Origin: Gracilimonas sp964505215
Lineage (GTDB): Bacteria; Bacteroidota; Rhodothermia; Balneolales; Balneolaceae
NCBI GenBank assembly: GCA_964505215.1
Contig: CAZDGU010000001.1
Location: 434,001-498,000 of the forward strand
Direction: 5' to 3'
Length of the DNA: 64,000 bases
Shown here: positions 45,431 through 53,653 of the stretch, piece by piece
Layout: each line of letters opens with the position of its first letter
How positions within the stretch are numbered: position 1 is the stretch's first letter
The notes under the pieces: generated by a model
What the model saw: only the letters and a program-made list of their open reading frames with translations
What the model was told of the DNA's origin: nothing
Database searches by the model: none
Made by a program: the position numbers and the translations under genes

Positions 45431-45476
45431 CTAAAACAAAAAAATGGCCCGATGATTTTAGCATCACCGAGCCATT
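45431..45476 (-). terminator. Rho-independent terminator of acs
   Basis: On the minus strand, ATCACCGAGCCATT-type arms (45463-45476 with 45443-45456, 12 of 14 paired) form a stem followed by a run of T (the A-run at 45438-45444 on the plus strand), 27 bp past the acs stop. Confidence 0.75.
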
Positions 45477-45502
45477 ATTTATTATGTTTATTAAAGCAGA
45501 AA

Positions 45503-47401
45503 CTAAATTGGGCTTCCGTTTTTAATATCATCCACCACGCTTGGATCTAATAAGGTGGAAGTATCTCCCAAATTATCTAAATCATTAGCCGCAATTTTCC
45601 TTAAAATACGGCGCATAATTTTTCCTGATCGTGTTTTAGGTAATCCTTTCACCACCTGAATTTTATCCGGTTTAGCAATGGGCCCAATAATTTTTGTTAC
45701 CAGATCATTCAGTTCCTTTTTCAAGGCTTCAGAATTTTCCACGCTCTCATCACAAATCATAAAAGCGTACACGCCCTGCCCTTTAATATCGTGCGGATAA
45801 CCAACTACTGCTGTTTCTATCACTTTATCATGCTCATCTAAAGCATTTTCAATTTCAGCTGTTCCCAAACGGTGTCCCGAAACATTCAGCACATCGTCCA
45901 TACGCCCGGTAATACGGTAATAACCATCCTCATCCCGGCGGCAGCCGTCTTCTGTAAAGTAATAACCCTTATAAGTGCTAAAATAGGTTTCAATGTATCG
46001 GTCATGCTCACCGTAAACTGTACGTGCAATGCCGGGCCAGGGCTGCTTAAAGCACAAGCTCCCGCTTACGTCGTTGCCTTTAAGCTCGTTCCCTTCATCA
46101 TCCATAAGCACAGGAAATACGCCGGGCAGCGGAAGTGTTGCAAAACCGGGTTTTGTTGGGGTGATGCCTGCCAGCGGAGAAATCATAATGCCCCCTGTTT
46201 CTGTTTGCCACCATGTATCAACAATGGGGCAATCGCCGCCGCCTATGTGGTCATTATACCAATGCCAAGCCTCTTCATTAATCGGCTCACCCACCGAACC
46301 TAATACTTTTAGTGAACTTAAATCATATTTTTTCACATAATCTAAATCATAAGTCATAAGAGCACGGATAGCCGTTGGAGCCGTATAAAAGTGCGTAACT
46401 TTGTATTTCTCAACAACTTCCCAGAAACGACCGGCATCAGGATAGGTTGGCGTTCCTTCAAAAATCAAACCAGTAACTCCGTTAAAAAGCGGGCCATAAA
46501 TAATGTAGCTGTGCCCGGTAATCCATCCGGCATCGGCCGTGCACCAGTACACGTCATCGGCGCCCACTTGAAATACTTCCCGGAAAGAATAGCTGGTAAA
46601 AACCATGTAGCCGCCACAAGTATGTACCATTCCCTTAGGCTTGCCGGTTGAGCCGGAAGTGTACAGTATAAACAACGGGTCTTCGGCGTCCATTTCAACA
46701 GCTTCATGTTTTTTAGATGCATTTCGAATCAGATTATGCCACCACTGGTCCCTTCCCTCCACCCAGGTAATCTCCCGGTTGGTACGCTGACAAACGATTA
46801 CACTTTCTACAGAAGGAGCACTTTTGAGCGCTTCATCCGAAATATCTTTAAGAGGAACGTGCTTATCGCCGCGACGCAAACCATCGTTGGTAATCAGCAT
46901 TTTTGCTTTGCAATCGTTAATACGCCCGGATAATGATTGTGCCGAAAAGCCGGCAAAAACGATGGAATGAACCGCTCCGATACGTGCACAAGCTAAGGCT
47001 GAAATCACTAATTCGGGAGTCATAGCCATATAAATAACCACACGATCCCCTTTTTTGATACCTTTACTTTCCAATACATTTGCAAATCGGCACACATCCT
47101 CATGCAGCTGTTTGTAGGTAATGGTACGGCGAAAAGAATCGGGGTGATTGGGCTCAAAAATAAAAGCTGTTTTATTGCCGATGGTATTAAGATGGCGATC
47201 TAATGCATTTTCTGTGACATTTAGCTTACCGCCTTCAAACCACTTGACATTAGCATCCTCAAAATTTCCCGATTGTGTTTTATCCCAGCGTTTTCGCCAA
47301 TAAAAAGTTCCCGCTTCGTGATCCCAAAACTTTTGAGGGTCTTGTTTACTTTCTTCAAACTTTTCTTTGTATTCGTCAAATGATTTTAAATTGAGCCACA
47401 T
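45503..47401 (-). CDS. acs: Acetyl-CoA synthetase (AMP-forming)
   Basis: A 632-residue ligase that activates acetate through acetyl-AMP to acetyl-CoA. The AMP-binding loop FILYTSGSTGKPKGMVHTCG, the WWQTETGG motif, the YYRITGRMDDVLNVSGHRLG hinge, and the acetylatable Lys in TRSGKIMRRILRKIA are intact. Length is normal for Acs. It is cytoplasmic. With ppdK it would allow growth on acetate through PEP formation. Confidence 0.97.
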   Translation of the reverse strand: MWLNLKSFDEYKEKFEESKQDPQKFWDHEAGTFYWRKRWDKTQSGNFEDANVKWFEGGKLNVTENALDRHLNTIGNKTAFIFEPNHPDSFRRTITYKQLHEDVCRFANVLESKGIKKGDRVVIYMAMTPELVISALACARIGAVHSIVFAGFSAQSLSGRINDCKAKMLITNDGLRRGDKHVPLKDISDEALKSAPSVESVIVCQRTNREITWVEGRDQWWHNLIRNASKKHEAVEMDAEDPLFILYTSGSTGKPKGMVHTCGGYMVFTSYSFREVFQVGADDVYWCTADAGWITGHSYIIYGPLFNGVTGLIFEGTPTYPDAGRFWEVVEKYKVTHFYTAPTAIRALMTYDLDYVKKYDLSSLKVLGSVGEPINEEAWHWYNDHIGGGDCPIVDTWWQTETGGIMISPLAGITPTKPGFATLPLPGVFPVLMDDEGNELKGNDVSGSLCFKQPWPGIARTVYGEHDRYIETYFSTYKGYYFTEDGCRRDEDGYYRITGRMDDVLNVSGHRLGTAEIENALDEHDKVIETAVVGYPHDIKGQGVYAFMICDESVENSEALKKELNDLVTKIIGPIAKPDKIQVVKGLPKTRSGKIMRRILRKIAANDLDNLGDTSTLLDPSVVDDIKNGSPI

Positions 47402-47796
47402 AGTTTATTTTATTTTGTTAAAAGTATTTTCAGGATGTTGTAAGTTTTTTTGGGGATAATCAAGTAGAAACATTTTTTTGATGAGATTTTTCATTTATAG
47501 CTCACACTTTAAAAATCAGTTGCTATAACGTTCTATATTTTTAGCTTTGACTAACTTTTAGTTACAGTCCAATTTTCAGCTCTTAATTTTGATAATCCAC
47601 AATAGATTTTTACCGACCGTCATGAAAAAATGGATGTAAAAGTGAGACCCTTTCGCTCTCAAAATCGCACTCAATTTTTTTTAAGTAAGAACTTTTCAGC
47701 CGGTTTTCACCCTGAAAATGACCGGTTTTTGGGGGTGAAATAAAAAAATATTCTGTCAGCTTGTGCGAGTTTGAGCGTACGCTTACTGCTCATCAC
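47402..47796. other. Intergenic stretch between sigma factor and acs
   Basis: 395 bases without a gene. It must hold the acs promoter (near 47420-47560, AT-rich) and the end of the sigma-factor transcript. CCGGTTTTCA at 47700-47709 faces TGAAAATGACCGG ending at 47725, a bulged hairpin about 70 bp past the sigma-factor stop that might act as terminator. Confidence 0.45.
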
Positions 47797-48369
47797 CTAT
47801 TGATTCGATTTGCGCTTATAGCAATGATGCAGCCTGCCCAATATCCGATGTTTACGCGTACGCACGTTAGCATTGGAAATATTGAACTTTTCGACAACCT
47901 CCTCAGTGCTTGCATAAGGTTTATCCAAAAAGTATTCGATAAACTCTCGAGACTCCTCTTCAAGTTCCTCTAAACATTGCTCTAAAATACGCTTGCGCTC
48001 TTTATCCAGCAGATTACTTATTTGCTCCTCTGGTTCAACGTGTGGCTCAAAGGTATATTCATCGTAACTGAATTTGTGCTGCTGTTTCTTATAACGCAAA
48101 AACTCATGTCTGCAGGCCGTTAACAGGTATCCTAAAATAGATTTACTGTTTTTGATGTTATTCTTTCGGATTTGCTCAAAAACATCCAGAAACGCTTGTT
48201 GTACGCATTCTTTAGCCACAGCCTCGTCAGCACTCATCACAATTTTAAGGTAGTCTTCCAGCCTTGGAATAATTTCTTCCAAAAGCTGACTTGCCCTGGA
48301 GTCATCCCCTTTACGAAGAGCTTCTATTAATTCCGAATAATCAACTCTGAGTTGTGCCAAATTAGCCAA
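47797..48369 (-). CDS. ECF-type RNA polymerase sigma factor
   Basis: A 190-residue sigma-70-like protein. Residues about 25-95 form region 2 (ECVQQAFLDVFEQIRKNN, then SILGYLLTACRHEFLRYKKQ) and about 130-185 form region 4 with a helix-turn-helix (STEEVVEKFNISNANVRTRK). There is no region 1 or 3, so it is an extracytoplasmic-function sigma. The start is a TTG at 48369, with no ATG upstream in frame; a TTG at 48360 is also possible. It is divergent from the small lipoprotein genes. It likely recognises the TGTAACA-N15-ACTCTTT motif nearby; that is inference. Confidence 0.88.
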   Translation of the reverse strand: MANLAQLRVDYSELIEALRKGDDSRASQLLEEIIPRLEDYLKIVMSADEAVAKECVQQAFLDVFEQIRKNNIKNSKSILGYLLTACRHEFLRYKKQQHKFSYDEYTFEPHVEPEEQISNLLDKERKRILEQCLEELEEESREFIEYFLDKPYASTEEVVEKFNISNANVRTRKHRILGRLHHCYKRKSNQ

Positions 48370-48552
48370 ACACTATTTTATAATTTTAACATTTAAGATG
48401 CTGTCCTTCTCTGCTACTTTTCATTTCTGAACTGTAACAATACCCGAAGATCCGAAATGTAAACAAGTTCTATAATAAGTGATTTTTTTTGAATTGTTAA
48501 TTCATTTTAATCTTTTACTGGAAGCTTTGAATTTTAAAATTTAGATTAAATT

Positions 48553-48583
48553 TGTAACAAAAGAGACTAATAACTCTCTTTTA
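48553..48583 (+). promoter_or_regulatory. Putative ECF-sigma promoter, copy A
   Basis: TGTAACA (48553-48559), 15 bases, then TCTCTTTTA (48575-48583). It lies 79 bp upstream of copy B and faces the lipoprotein array. Confidence 0.55.
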
Positions 48584-48631
48584 ATGCAGTGAGGCTGATA
48601 AAGCCGTCAAATAAAGTTTTTCAAATTAATT

Positions 48632-48662
48632 TGTAACAAATGGCCTTCAGCTTACTCTTTTA
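48632..48662 (+). promoter_or_regulatory. Putative ECF-sigma promoter, copy B
   Basis: TGTAACA (48632-48638), 15 bases, then ACTCTTTTA (48654-48662), 35 bp before the ATG of the first small lipoprotein. Confidence 0.6.
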
Positions 48663-48697
48663 ATTAACCCAACATATAATCAATAAATATTACTACT

Positions 48698-48889
48698 ATG
48701 AAATCACTAAAATCTCTTTTCGCTCTTATCGCCATCGCCACCCTTTCATTCGGATGCGCCTCGGTTACAGACGCCTCCCTAACCGATGATAACGCCAAAC
48801 AGCCGGCCATCGAGTCTTCATCAGCCGACAACGGCGTATTTTCAAGTGGTGGCTTTGACCCAGAACCCATCCTTGAAAAACCTTGGTAA
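48698..48889 (+). CDS. Small lipoprotein, array copy 1
   Basis: A 63-residue lipoprotein. The type II signal peptide MKSLKSLFALIAIATLSFGC has lipobox FGC at 18-20; the mature peptide is about 44 residues, Ser/Asp-rich, ending GGFDPEPILEKPW. No known family. A second copy follows 52 bp later with identical visible ends. Placement between a divergent ECF sigma factor and a CHAT protease, behind two putative ECF promoters, suggests an envelope signal, substrate or target of that system. That role is inference. Confidence 0.8.
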   Translation: MKSLKSLFALIAIATLSFGCASVTDASLTDDNAKQPAIESSSADNGVFSSGGFDPEPILEKPW

Positions 48890-48941
48890 ACAATTCAACT
48901 AACTAAATTTCACTTTTCAATCAATAAATCTCTTGATCGCT

Positions 48942-49149
48942 ATGAAATCACTAAAATCTCTTTTCGCTCTTATCGCCATCGCCACCCTTTCATTNNNNNN
49001 NNNNNNNNNNNNNNNNNNNNNNNNNNNNNNNNNNNNNNNNNNNNNNNNNNNNNNNNNNNNNNNNNNNNNNNNNNNNNNNNNNNNNNNNNNNNNNCGTATT
49101 TTCAAGTGGTGGCTTTGACCCAGAACCCATCCTTGAAAAACCTTGGTAA
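48942..49149 (+). CDS. Small lipoprotein, array copy 2 (interrupted by assembly gap)
   Basis: The first 53 bases and the last 55 bases equal those of copy 1, giving the same signal peptide start and the same C-terminus GGFDPEPILEKPW. In between are 100 N where copy 1 has 84 bases. The reading frame across the N run is therefore meaningless, and the gap may hide further copies. It is 50 bp upstream of the CHAT-gene start region. Confidence 0.7.
48995..49094. other. Assembly gap of exactly 100 N
   Basis: A round-number gap placed inside a repeated gene. The usual cause is a repeat that short reads could not cross, so the real length and the number of lipoprotein copies are unknown. Confidence 0.95.
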
Positions 49150-49199
49150 TTTGTCCTAATTTCTTAAATTAAATATGAAATTAGATAAAATTCAGGTTA

Positions 49200-52100
49200 T
49201 TGGCTTTAGCTTACTTTGTACTATTAATTTTCAGCATTGCAGACACATCACTTGTTGATAAATCTAAGGCTCAAATAGAGTACTATATAAATAATATTGA
49301 GTCAGGAACTGAAGTTTCTCTAAATAGCTGGGCATTGTATGAAGCAGCAAGAGCCAATTGTGAAACGTTAACTTTCGCAAGATCTAAGTTAACAAAGCTT
49401 CCAGATTATTCTGAGTACTATGGTTCTATATCTTGTTCTAATACACAAAAGAGCAATGGAGTAAATAATAGCTTAGAATTCTTAAATCGAGATGAAATAA
49501 ATTTATACTTAGAAATTTCCTCTAAAAGTGAGAGTGTAGATAGCTATCAATTAAGTTCTAATCAATATCTTACACACTACTTGCTCCTGATGGGCAATAA
49601 TTATAAGGTTCATTACCAAAAAGAGTACTTAGAAAAAGTCCTTCAGAGTTGGATTGAGCAGTATGATGATTTAAAAAACACAGACAATGTAAAATCATCT
49701 GTTATTATTTCTAACATTATACGTGCAGCATATATATTAGACAAGTATGAAATACTCATAGCAAGATATAGTAGCTTTATTGAGCAAGACTTTTTACCAA
49801 TCTCAGATCATAAACTTAAATTGTTAGGTGCACTCGAATATGCTTTTTATTTGTATGGACAATATGACAAGCCTTTAGAATTACAACGATCATATACCAT
49901 ACCATTAGCTGAATTTCTGGGTAATCATAGAGAGACTTTATCAACAAAAAATAGGCAAGCCATCTATTTGCTTCAGTTGGGAAAATATCATGAAGCAAAA
50001 AGTATATTTGAAGAGTTATATACAAACCCGGACTTTGATAATTCCTACCTATTGTTCAATAATCTTGGGATTACCTACTTAAAATTAGGCAACACTAATA
50101 AGTATATTGATTTTCAGCTGAGAGCTCTAAAAAATGAAGTGACGAATTATAACAGTCTCTTAAAAATTTATCGCAACTTATTTCTCTATTACTCCTCAAT
50201 ACAGGATTTAGGATCTGCCAGAAATTATATAGAAAAAGCGAGAGAGTTAGCTTCATCTAATTCCGATACTTTGGAGATTGCACTTATTGATTCCTACATA
50301 GGCACTTTTCATTGGAAAAATTATAACAACGCAGATACTGCATTTAAGTATTTAGACCACGCCGCTAATCTATTTTCACCAAATTCGGAATACAAAAATT
50401 ATGTGAGCGTTCTATTTGAAAAAGGCAAGATTCAATCAAAAATTGACTCCTTAAAATTATCAGAAAGCACTTTCCTAAAAATAAAAGATCACGCCCTGTC
50501 AAATTCAAATAGTATCGATTATTTAGATGCCTTAATTAATCTCACATCAATCTATTTGAAACAACAGAAGCTTACAAAAGCTGATAAAATGCTAAGCGAA
50601 ATCAAGCTTCATTCTATTAATAACCTGGACTTCCCTTCAACCGCAAAATATTTCACCGTTTTAGCCAAATACCTGCAGCTTACAGGGCAAGAAAAGCTGG
50701 CTATTCAAAAATTGGAGCCTGTTATCCATCAAATTATAGAGCGGTCTAAAAATAATACCGATTCCCAGGCAGGGTATTGGTCGGTAGAAGAAGAATACCT
50801 GGATGCTTTTGAGCTTATGATTGAGTTGTATATGGATAACGGAAGACAACGGGAGGCGCTTTCTTTGCTCGATCAGTTTAAAACAATTAATGACGCTTCT
50901 CTTTATAATAATCCGTTGATTAAGGCTTCCAAGCTCTCTGAAGAGGAACTGGCTGAGGAGAAAAAACTCAACCAGAAATTGCAGCAGCTTAGAAAGGATT
51001 TCTTAAATGCCGACCCGGACAAACGCTTTGCCTTAAATGCTGAAATTGACCGAACTTCTGCGGCTCGCGAACAAATTCTGGCTAAATCGCATTTAGCAAA
51101 AACCCAGAAACTGCCTCCCATGTGGACCATCCAGCGGTCTATTGCAAGTAACGAGCTGCTGCTTCATTTTACTGAAATTGGGCAGAACTTATATGTTGGC
51201 TATCTCACGGATGATGCAGTTCAAATAAAGAAATTCAGTTTTGATGCTCCCGTACAAAAGCTGTTCGAACAAGTAGGTGATGAGCTTGCATCAGGTGCTA
51301 CCAACCTTGTTCACCTTCATCAGCTGTATAAAATTTTGGAGCTGGATGATATCTCCGGCCATATTCAACAGCTTACCGTAATTCCTGACAATGCGCTTTA
51401 CCGAATTCCTTTAGAGGTCATACCCGTTCAAACGCCCAACTCAGCCTTTAGTTTTGGCAGTGCCCGATATATGATTGAAGACTATCGCTTTCGGTATTTT
51501 ACTTCACTTCACGAATATGCAACCAATCGCAGAAGCTTCCATAGAAAATTAAATACAGACTTCAGCGGATTTGCCATTTCAAACTTTAGCAGCTTCCATT
51601 CATCAAACTTACCCTCCCTGCCTTTTGCAACCGTGGAGACCAAAAATATTGCTGCTGAACTTTCTTCACTCAGTGATAAGAATATTTATGAGGGTAACGC
51701 AGCTACTAAGCAAGCATTTAAGCAAAATATGGCATCTTCCCGACTGCTGCATGTGGCTACACACAGTGAAGTTTCGGATCAGGATCCGCTTTTTTCTACG
51801 ATTTATTTGAATAACGGATTGAAAGCGCCGGATACCTTACAATCGGAGCAGGCGCTGTACGCTTATGAGCTTTTTGATACTCCGCTAAACAGCGAGTTTG
51901 TAATGCTGAACTCCTGCAGCTCAGGTTCAGGCAGATACATTCAGGGAAGTGGAATTATGGGAATAAGCCGAGCTTTAAGATATGCCGGTGCTAAAAGCCT
52001 GGCGCTTAATTTATGGTCGGTGAATGATAAAGTAGCGGCTGATTTTGCGACCGATTTTTATCAATCTTTGAATGAAGGTTCTACTAAAAGTGATGCTATT

Positions 52101-52283
52101 CGCAAAGCAAAACTGAATCAATTGAGAAAAGCGAATGCAAATCCACATTTTTGGGGAGCTTATATGATGATTGGCAATCCCGCTCCCATTACCGGTAAAA
52201 CCGCGCACCCCTGGCTTTTATATGCATTTCTTTCTATTTGTACCGTTGGCTTAGGTTATCTGTCGTATAAAAAAGCTGCTTAG
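49200..52283 (+). CDS. TPR-CHAT caspase-like protease with C-terminal membrane anchor
   Basis: 1027 residues from a TTG at 49200; the true start is uncertain. Residues about 90-560 are helical tetratricopeptide repeats (TYLKLGNTNKYIDFQLRALK and others). The C-terminal CHAT domain (about 690-990) has His855 in LHVATHSEVSD and Cys906 in MLNSCSSGSGR, the caspase/separase-type dyad, plus LALNLWSVNDKVAADFATDF. A membrane helix at about 1001-1020 is followed by KKAA. The N-terminus has a signal-like stretch. CHAT proteases cleave partner proteins when the TPR part receives a signal. The likely partners here are the small lipoproteins or the anti-sigma-like protein. Confidence 0.9.
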   Translation: MALAYFVLLIFSIADTSLVDKSKAQIEYYINNIESGTEVSLNSWALYEAARANCETLTFARSKLTKLPDYSEYYGSISCSNTQKSNGVNNSLEFLNRDEINLYLEISSKSESVDSYQLSSNQYLTHYLLLMGNNYKVHYQKEYLEKVLQSWIEQYDDLKNTDNVKSSVIISNIIRAAYILDKYEILIARYSSFIEQDFLPISDHKLKLLGALEYAFYLYGQYDKPLELQRSYTIPLAEFLGNHRETLSTKNRQAIYLLQLGKYHEAKSIFEELYTNPDFDNSYLLFNNLGITYLKLGNTNKYIDFQLRALKNEVTNYNSLLKIYRNLFLYYSSIQDLGSARNYIEKARELASSNSDTLEIALIDSYIGTFHWKNYNNADTAFKYLDHAANLFSPNSEYKNYVSVLFEKGKIQSKIDSLKLSESTFLKIKDHALSNSNSIDYLDALINLTSIYLKQQKLTKADKMLSEIKLHSINNLDFPSTAKYFTVLAKYLQLTGQEKLAIQKLEPVIHQIIERSKNNTDSQAGYWSVEEEYLDAFELMIELYMDNGRQREALSLLDQFKTINDASLYNNPLIKASKLSEEELAEEKKLNQKLQQLRKDFLNADPDKRFALNAEIDRTSAAREQILAKSHLAKTQKLPPMWTIQRSIASNELLLHFTEIGQNLYVGYLTDDAVQIKKFSFDAPVQKLFEQVGDELASGATNLVHLHQLYKILELDDISGHIQQLTVIPDNALYRIPLEVIPVQTPNSAFSFGSARYMIEDYRFRYFTSLHEYATNRRSFHRKLNTDFSGFAISNFSSFHSSNLPSLPFATVETKNIAAELSSLSDKNIYEGNAATKQAFKQNMASSRLLHVATHSEVSDQDPLFSTIYLNNGLKAPDTLQSEQALYAYELFDTPLNSEFVMLNSCSSGSGRYIQGSGIMGISRALRYAGAKSLALNLWSVNDKVAADFATDFYQSLNEGSTKSDAIRKAKLNQLRKANANPHFWGAYMMIGNPAPITGKTAHPWLLYAFLSICTVGLGYLSYKKAA

Positions 52284-52365
52284 TGGTTTGAAACCATTTT
52301 TTCGGCATTATGGATAGGTTACCACTTTTTATGCTACCCTTGATAATGACGAAGAGAGATACTCT

Positions 52366-52415
52366 AAATCTGCGAACCTCTGCGCCTAACTCCGCGTTCC
52401 TCTGCGAGAAAAAAG
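52366..52415. repeat. CTCTGCG-rich intergenic repeat, copy 2
   Basis: In the gap between the convergent CHAT and anti-sigma-like genes. Words such as AACCTCTGCG and AACTCCGCGTTCCTCTGCG match the right arm of the element at 26317-26416. Confidence 0.6.
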
Positions 52416-52444
52416 TGAACGATAAACAGTGCCGGCTCTAAACT

Positions 52445-53185
52445 TTATTCGCCCATAGTTTCAAATGCTTCTATATATGTTTTTGCCATTCGGCTGTATG
52501 CCCCGTCTAATCTGTAGGCATTTCTAAATGCTTCTTCTGCTTCCTCTAAGCGATCTAACTGAAAGTAGGTATTTCCTAAAAACCAGTAACCTTTTTCAGT
52601 GGTAAGCACTTCTATATTTTCCTGAGAAATTACGATTTCGAAATGCTTAATAGATTCTGAATAATTCCCAATGTTATAGTAAATAGAGCCCAGACTTAAT
52701 GCTACATCTGCCTTATTCTGTGCATCAGATGTGTTACCAAGTTCGTTTTGGAGCAACACTATGGCTTGTTCTGTATCCCCATCTGTGGCTAACCGAATTG
52801 CTTCTTTAATAACATCATTTGTTACCATGGCCGATGTTCCATCTGCATCTCTGACGACATCTAATCCAATGTGATCAACCGGTTTTACAGATAATCCGCC
52901 CGTAGTATCCATATTCCAAATACCAACAAAGGCAGCAATCAAAATAATAGCTGCTGCTGCATATTGGGCCGCTTTCGGGAATACAGATGTTGAAGGCTCT
53001 TGCTTTTTAAGATGCTTGCGATCTATAATTGCTTTAATGTTGGCTACACTTTTCATGTAATCTAAATAATACTCATCCTGAACAAGCTCTGCCCAAAGTG
53101 CATCTGTTTCTTCGGCGTTTAGTTCACCATTTACATATAGGTCTATCTTCCTCTCAAGGTCTTTATTTGTTTTGCTTTCAATCAT
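52445..53185 (-). CDS. Anti-sigma-like membrane protein with TPRs
   Basis: A 246-residue protein. The cytoplasmic N-terminus (1-70; MIESKTNKDLERKIDLYVNG, ELNAEETDALWAEL) has the acidic helical look of anti-sigma N-terminal domains, then one membrane helix at about 72-90, and an extracytoplasmic part with TPR-like repeats (KADVALSLGSIYYNIGNYSE, YWFLGNTYFQLDRLEEAEEA). It has no zinc-binding HxxxCxxC motif. It lies in the ECF/CHAT locus with two putative ECF promoters upstream, so it could hold the sigma factor and sense the envelope. This is inference from build and context. Confidence 0.7.
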   Translation of the reverse strand: MIESKTNKDLERKIDLYVNGELNAEETDALWAELVQDEYYLDYMKSVANIKAIIDRKHLKKQEPSTSVFPKAAQYAAAAIILIAAFVGIWNMDTTGGLSVKPVDHIGLDVVRDADGTSAMVTNDVIKEAIRLATDGDTEQAIVLLQNELGNTSDAQNKADVALSLGSIYYNIGNYSESIKHFEIVISQENIEVLTTEKGYWFLGNTYFQLDRLEEAEEAFRNAYRLDGAYSRMAKTYIEAFETMGE

Positions 53186-53314
53186 TTTTGTACATTTTAT
53201 TTGTGATTACTTTCTTTGTCATAAACGTGCTGCTTTAAAAAATCGAAACTTCCAATCCATCGAAACTCAGCATAGTATGATTCATTATTTTTGATTACTC
53301 TTTTAATCTTTAAT

Positions 53315-53345
53315 TAAAAGGGTAACAGCGCCCCGTTTTGTTACA
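53315..53345 (-). promoter_or_regulatory. Putative ECF-sigma promoter, copy D
   Basis: On the minus strand, TGTAACA (53345-53339), 15 bases, then ACCCTTTTA (53323-53315), one base off the consensus. It lies 130 bp before the anti-sigma-like start. Confidence 0.5.
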
Positions 53346-53384
53346 CTTTTTTTTAAAAAGGTGCGCAAATATTGGCTTGCTACT

Positions 53385-53415
53385 ATAAAGAGTATTTCAA
53401 CCCCGATATGTTACA
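53385..53415 (-). promoter_or_regulatory. Putative ECF-sigma promoter, copy E
   Basis: On the minus strand, TGTAACA (53415-53409), 15 bases, then ACTCTTTAT (53393-53385), the same boxes as copy C. Confidence 0.55.
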
Positions 53416-53653
53416 GGAAATAGTAAGTTTTTAGTTAACATTAGAAGATTCTAACCTTTCGTTTTAATTGTGTGATTTAAGCTTCTTTAAAATAACTTTC
53501 TCTAATTAAATCTATTATTAATTTCTTATGCTCGCAACCTACTATTTAACAAGTAAATAATCATAATGATTAAAAACTTCTATCCTTAATTATCTATTAT
53601 ACATTTATGCGCGCATAGCATGCTTTCCTTCAACCCAAAACAACATACGCTTA

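Larger units (their letters stand above)
48370..48697. promoter_or_regulatory. Divergent regulatory region with two putative ECF promoters
   Basis: 328 AT-rich bases between the sigma factor (minus) and the lipoprotein array (plus). It carries motif copies A and B reading rightward, plus a lone TGTAACA at 48433-48439 without a partner box. No motif reads toward the sigma gene, so autoregulation is not evident. Confidence 0.6.
53186..53653. promoter_or_regulatory. Regulatory stretch upstream of the anti-sigma-like gene
   Basis: 468 AT-rich bases between divergent genes. It holds putative ECF promoters D and E on the minus strand. The part from 53420 to 53653 should contain the HD-hydrolase promoter. 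No gene is seen. Confidence 0.55.

Noticed and set aside
48433..48439. Extra TGTAACA near the sigma gene
   Set aside because: No ACTCTTT-like box at the 15-base spacing; counted as a half site only.
47797..53185. Type III-E CRISPR (Craspase) locus
   Set aside because: Although a TPR-CHAT protease and an ECF sigma factor are present, there is no gRAMP effector, no Cas1 and no repeat-spacer array in the window.
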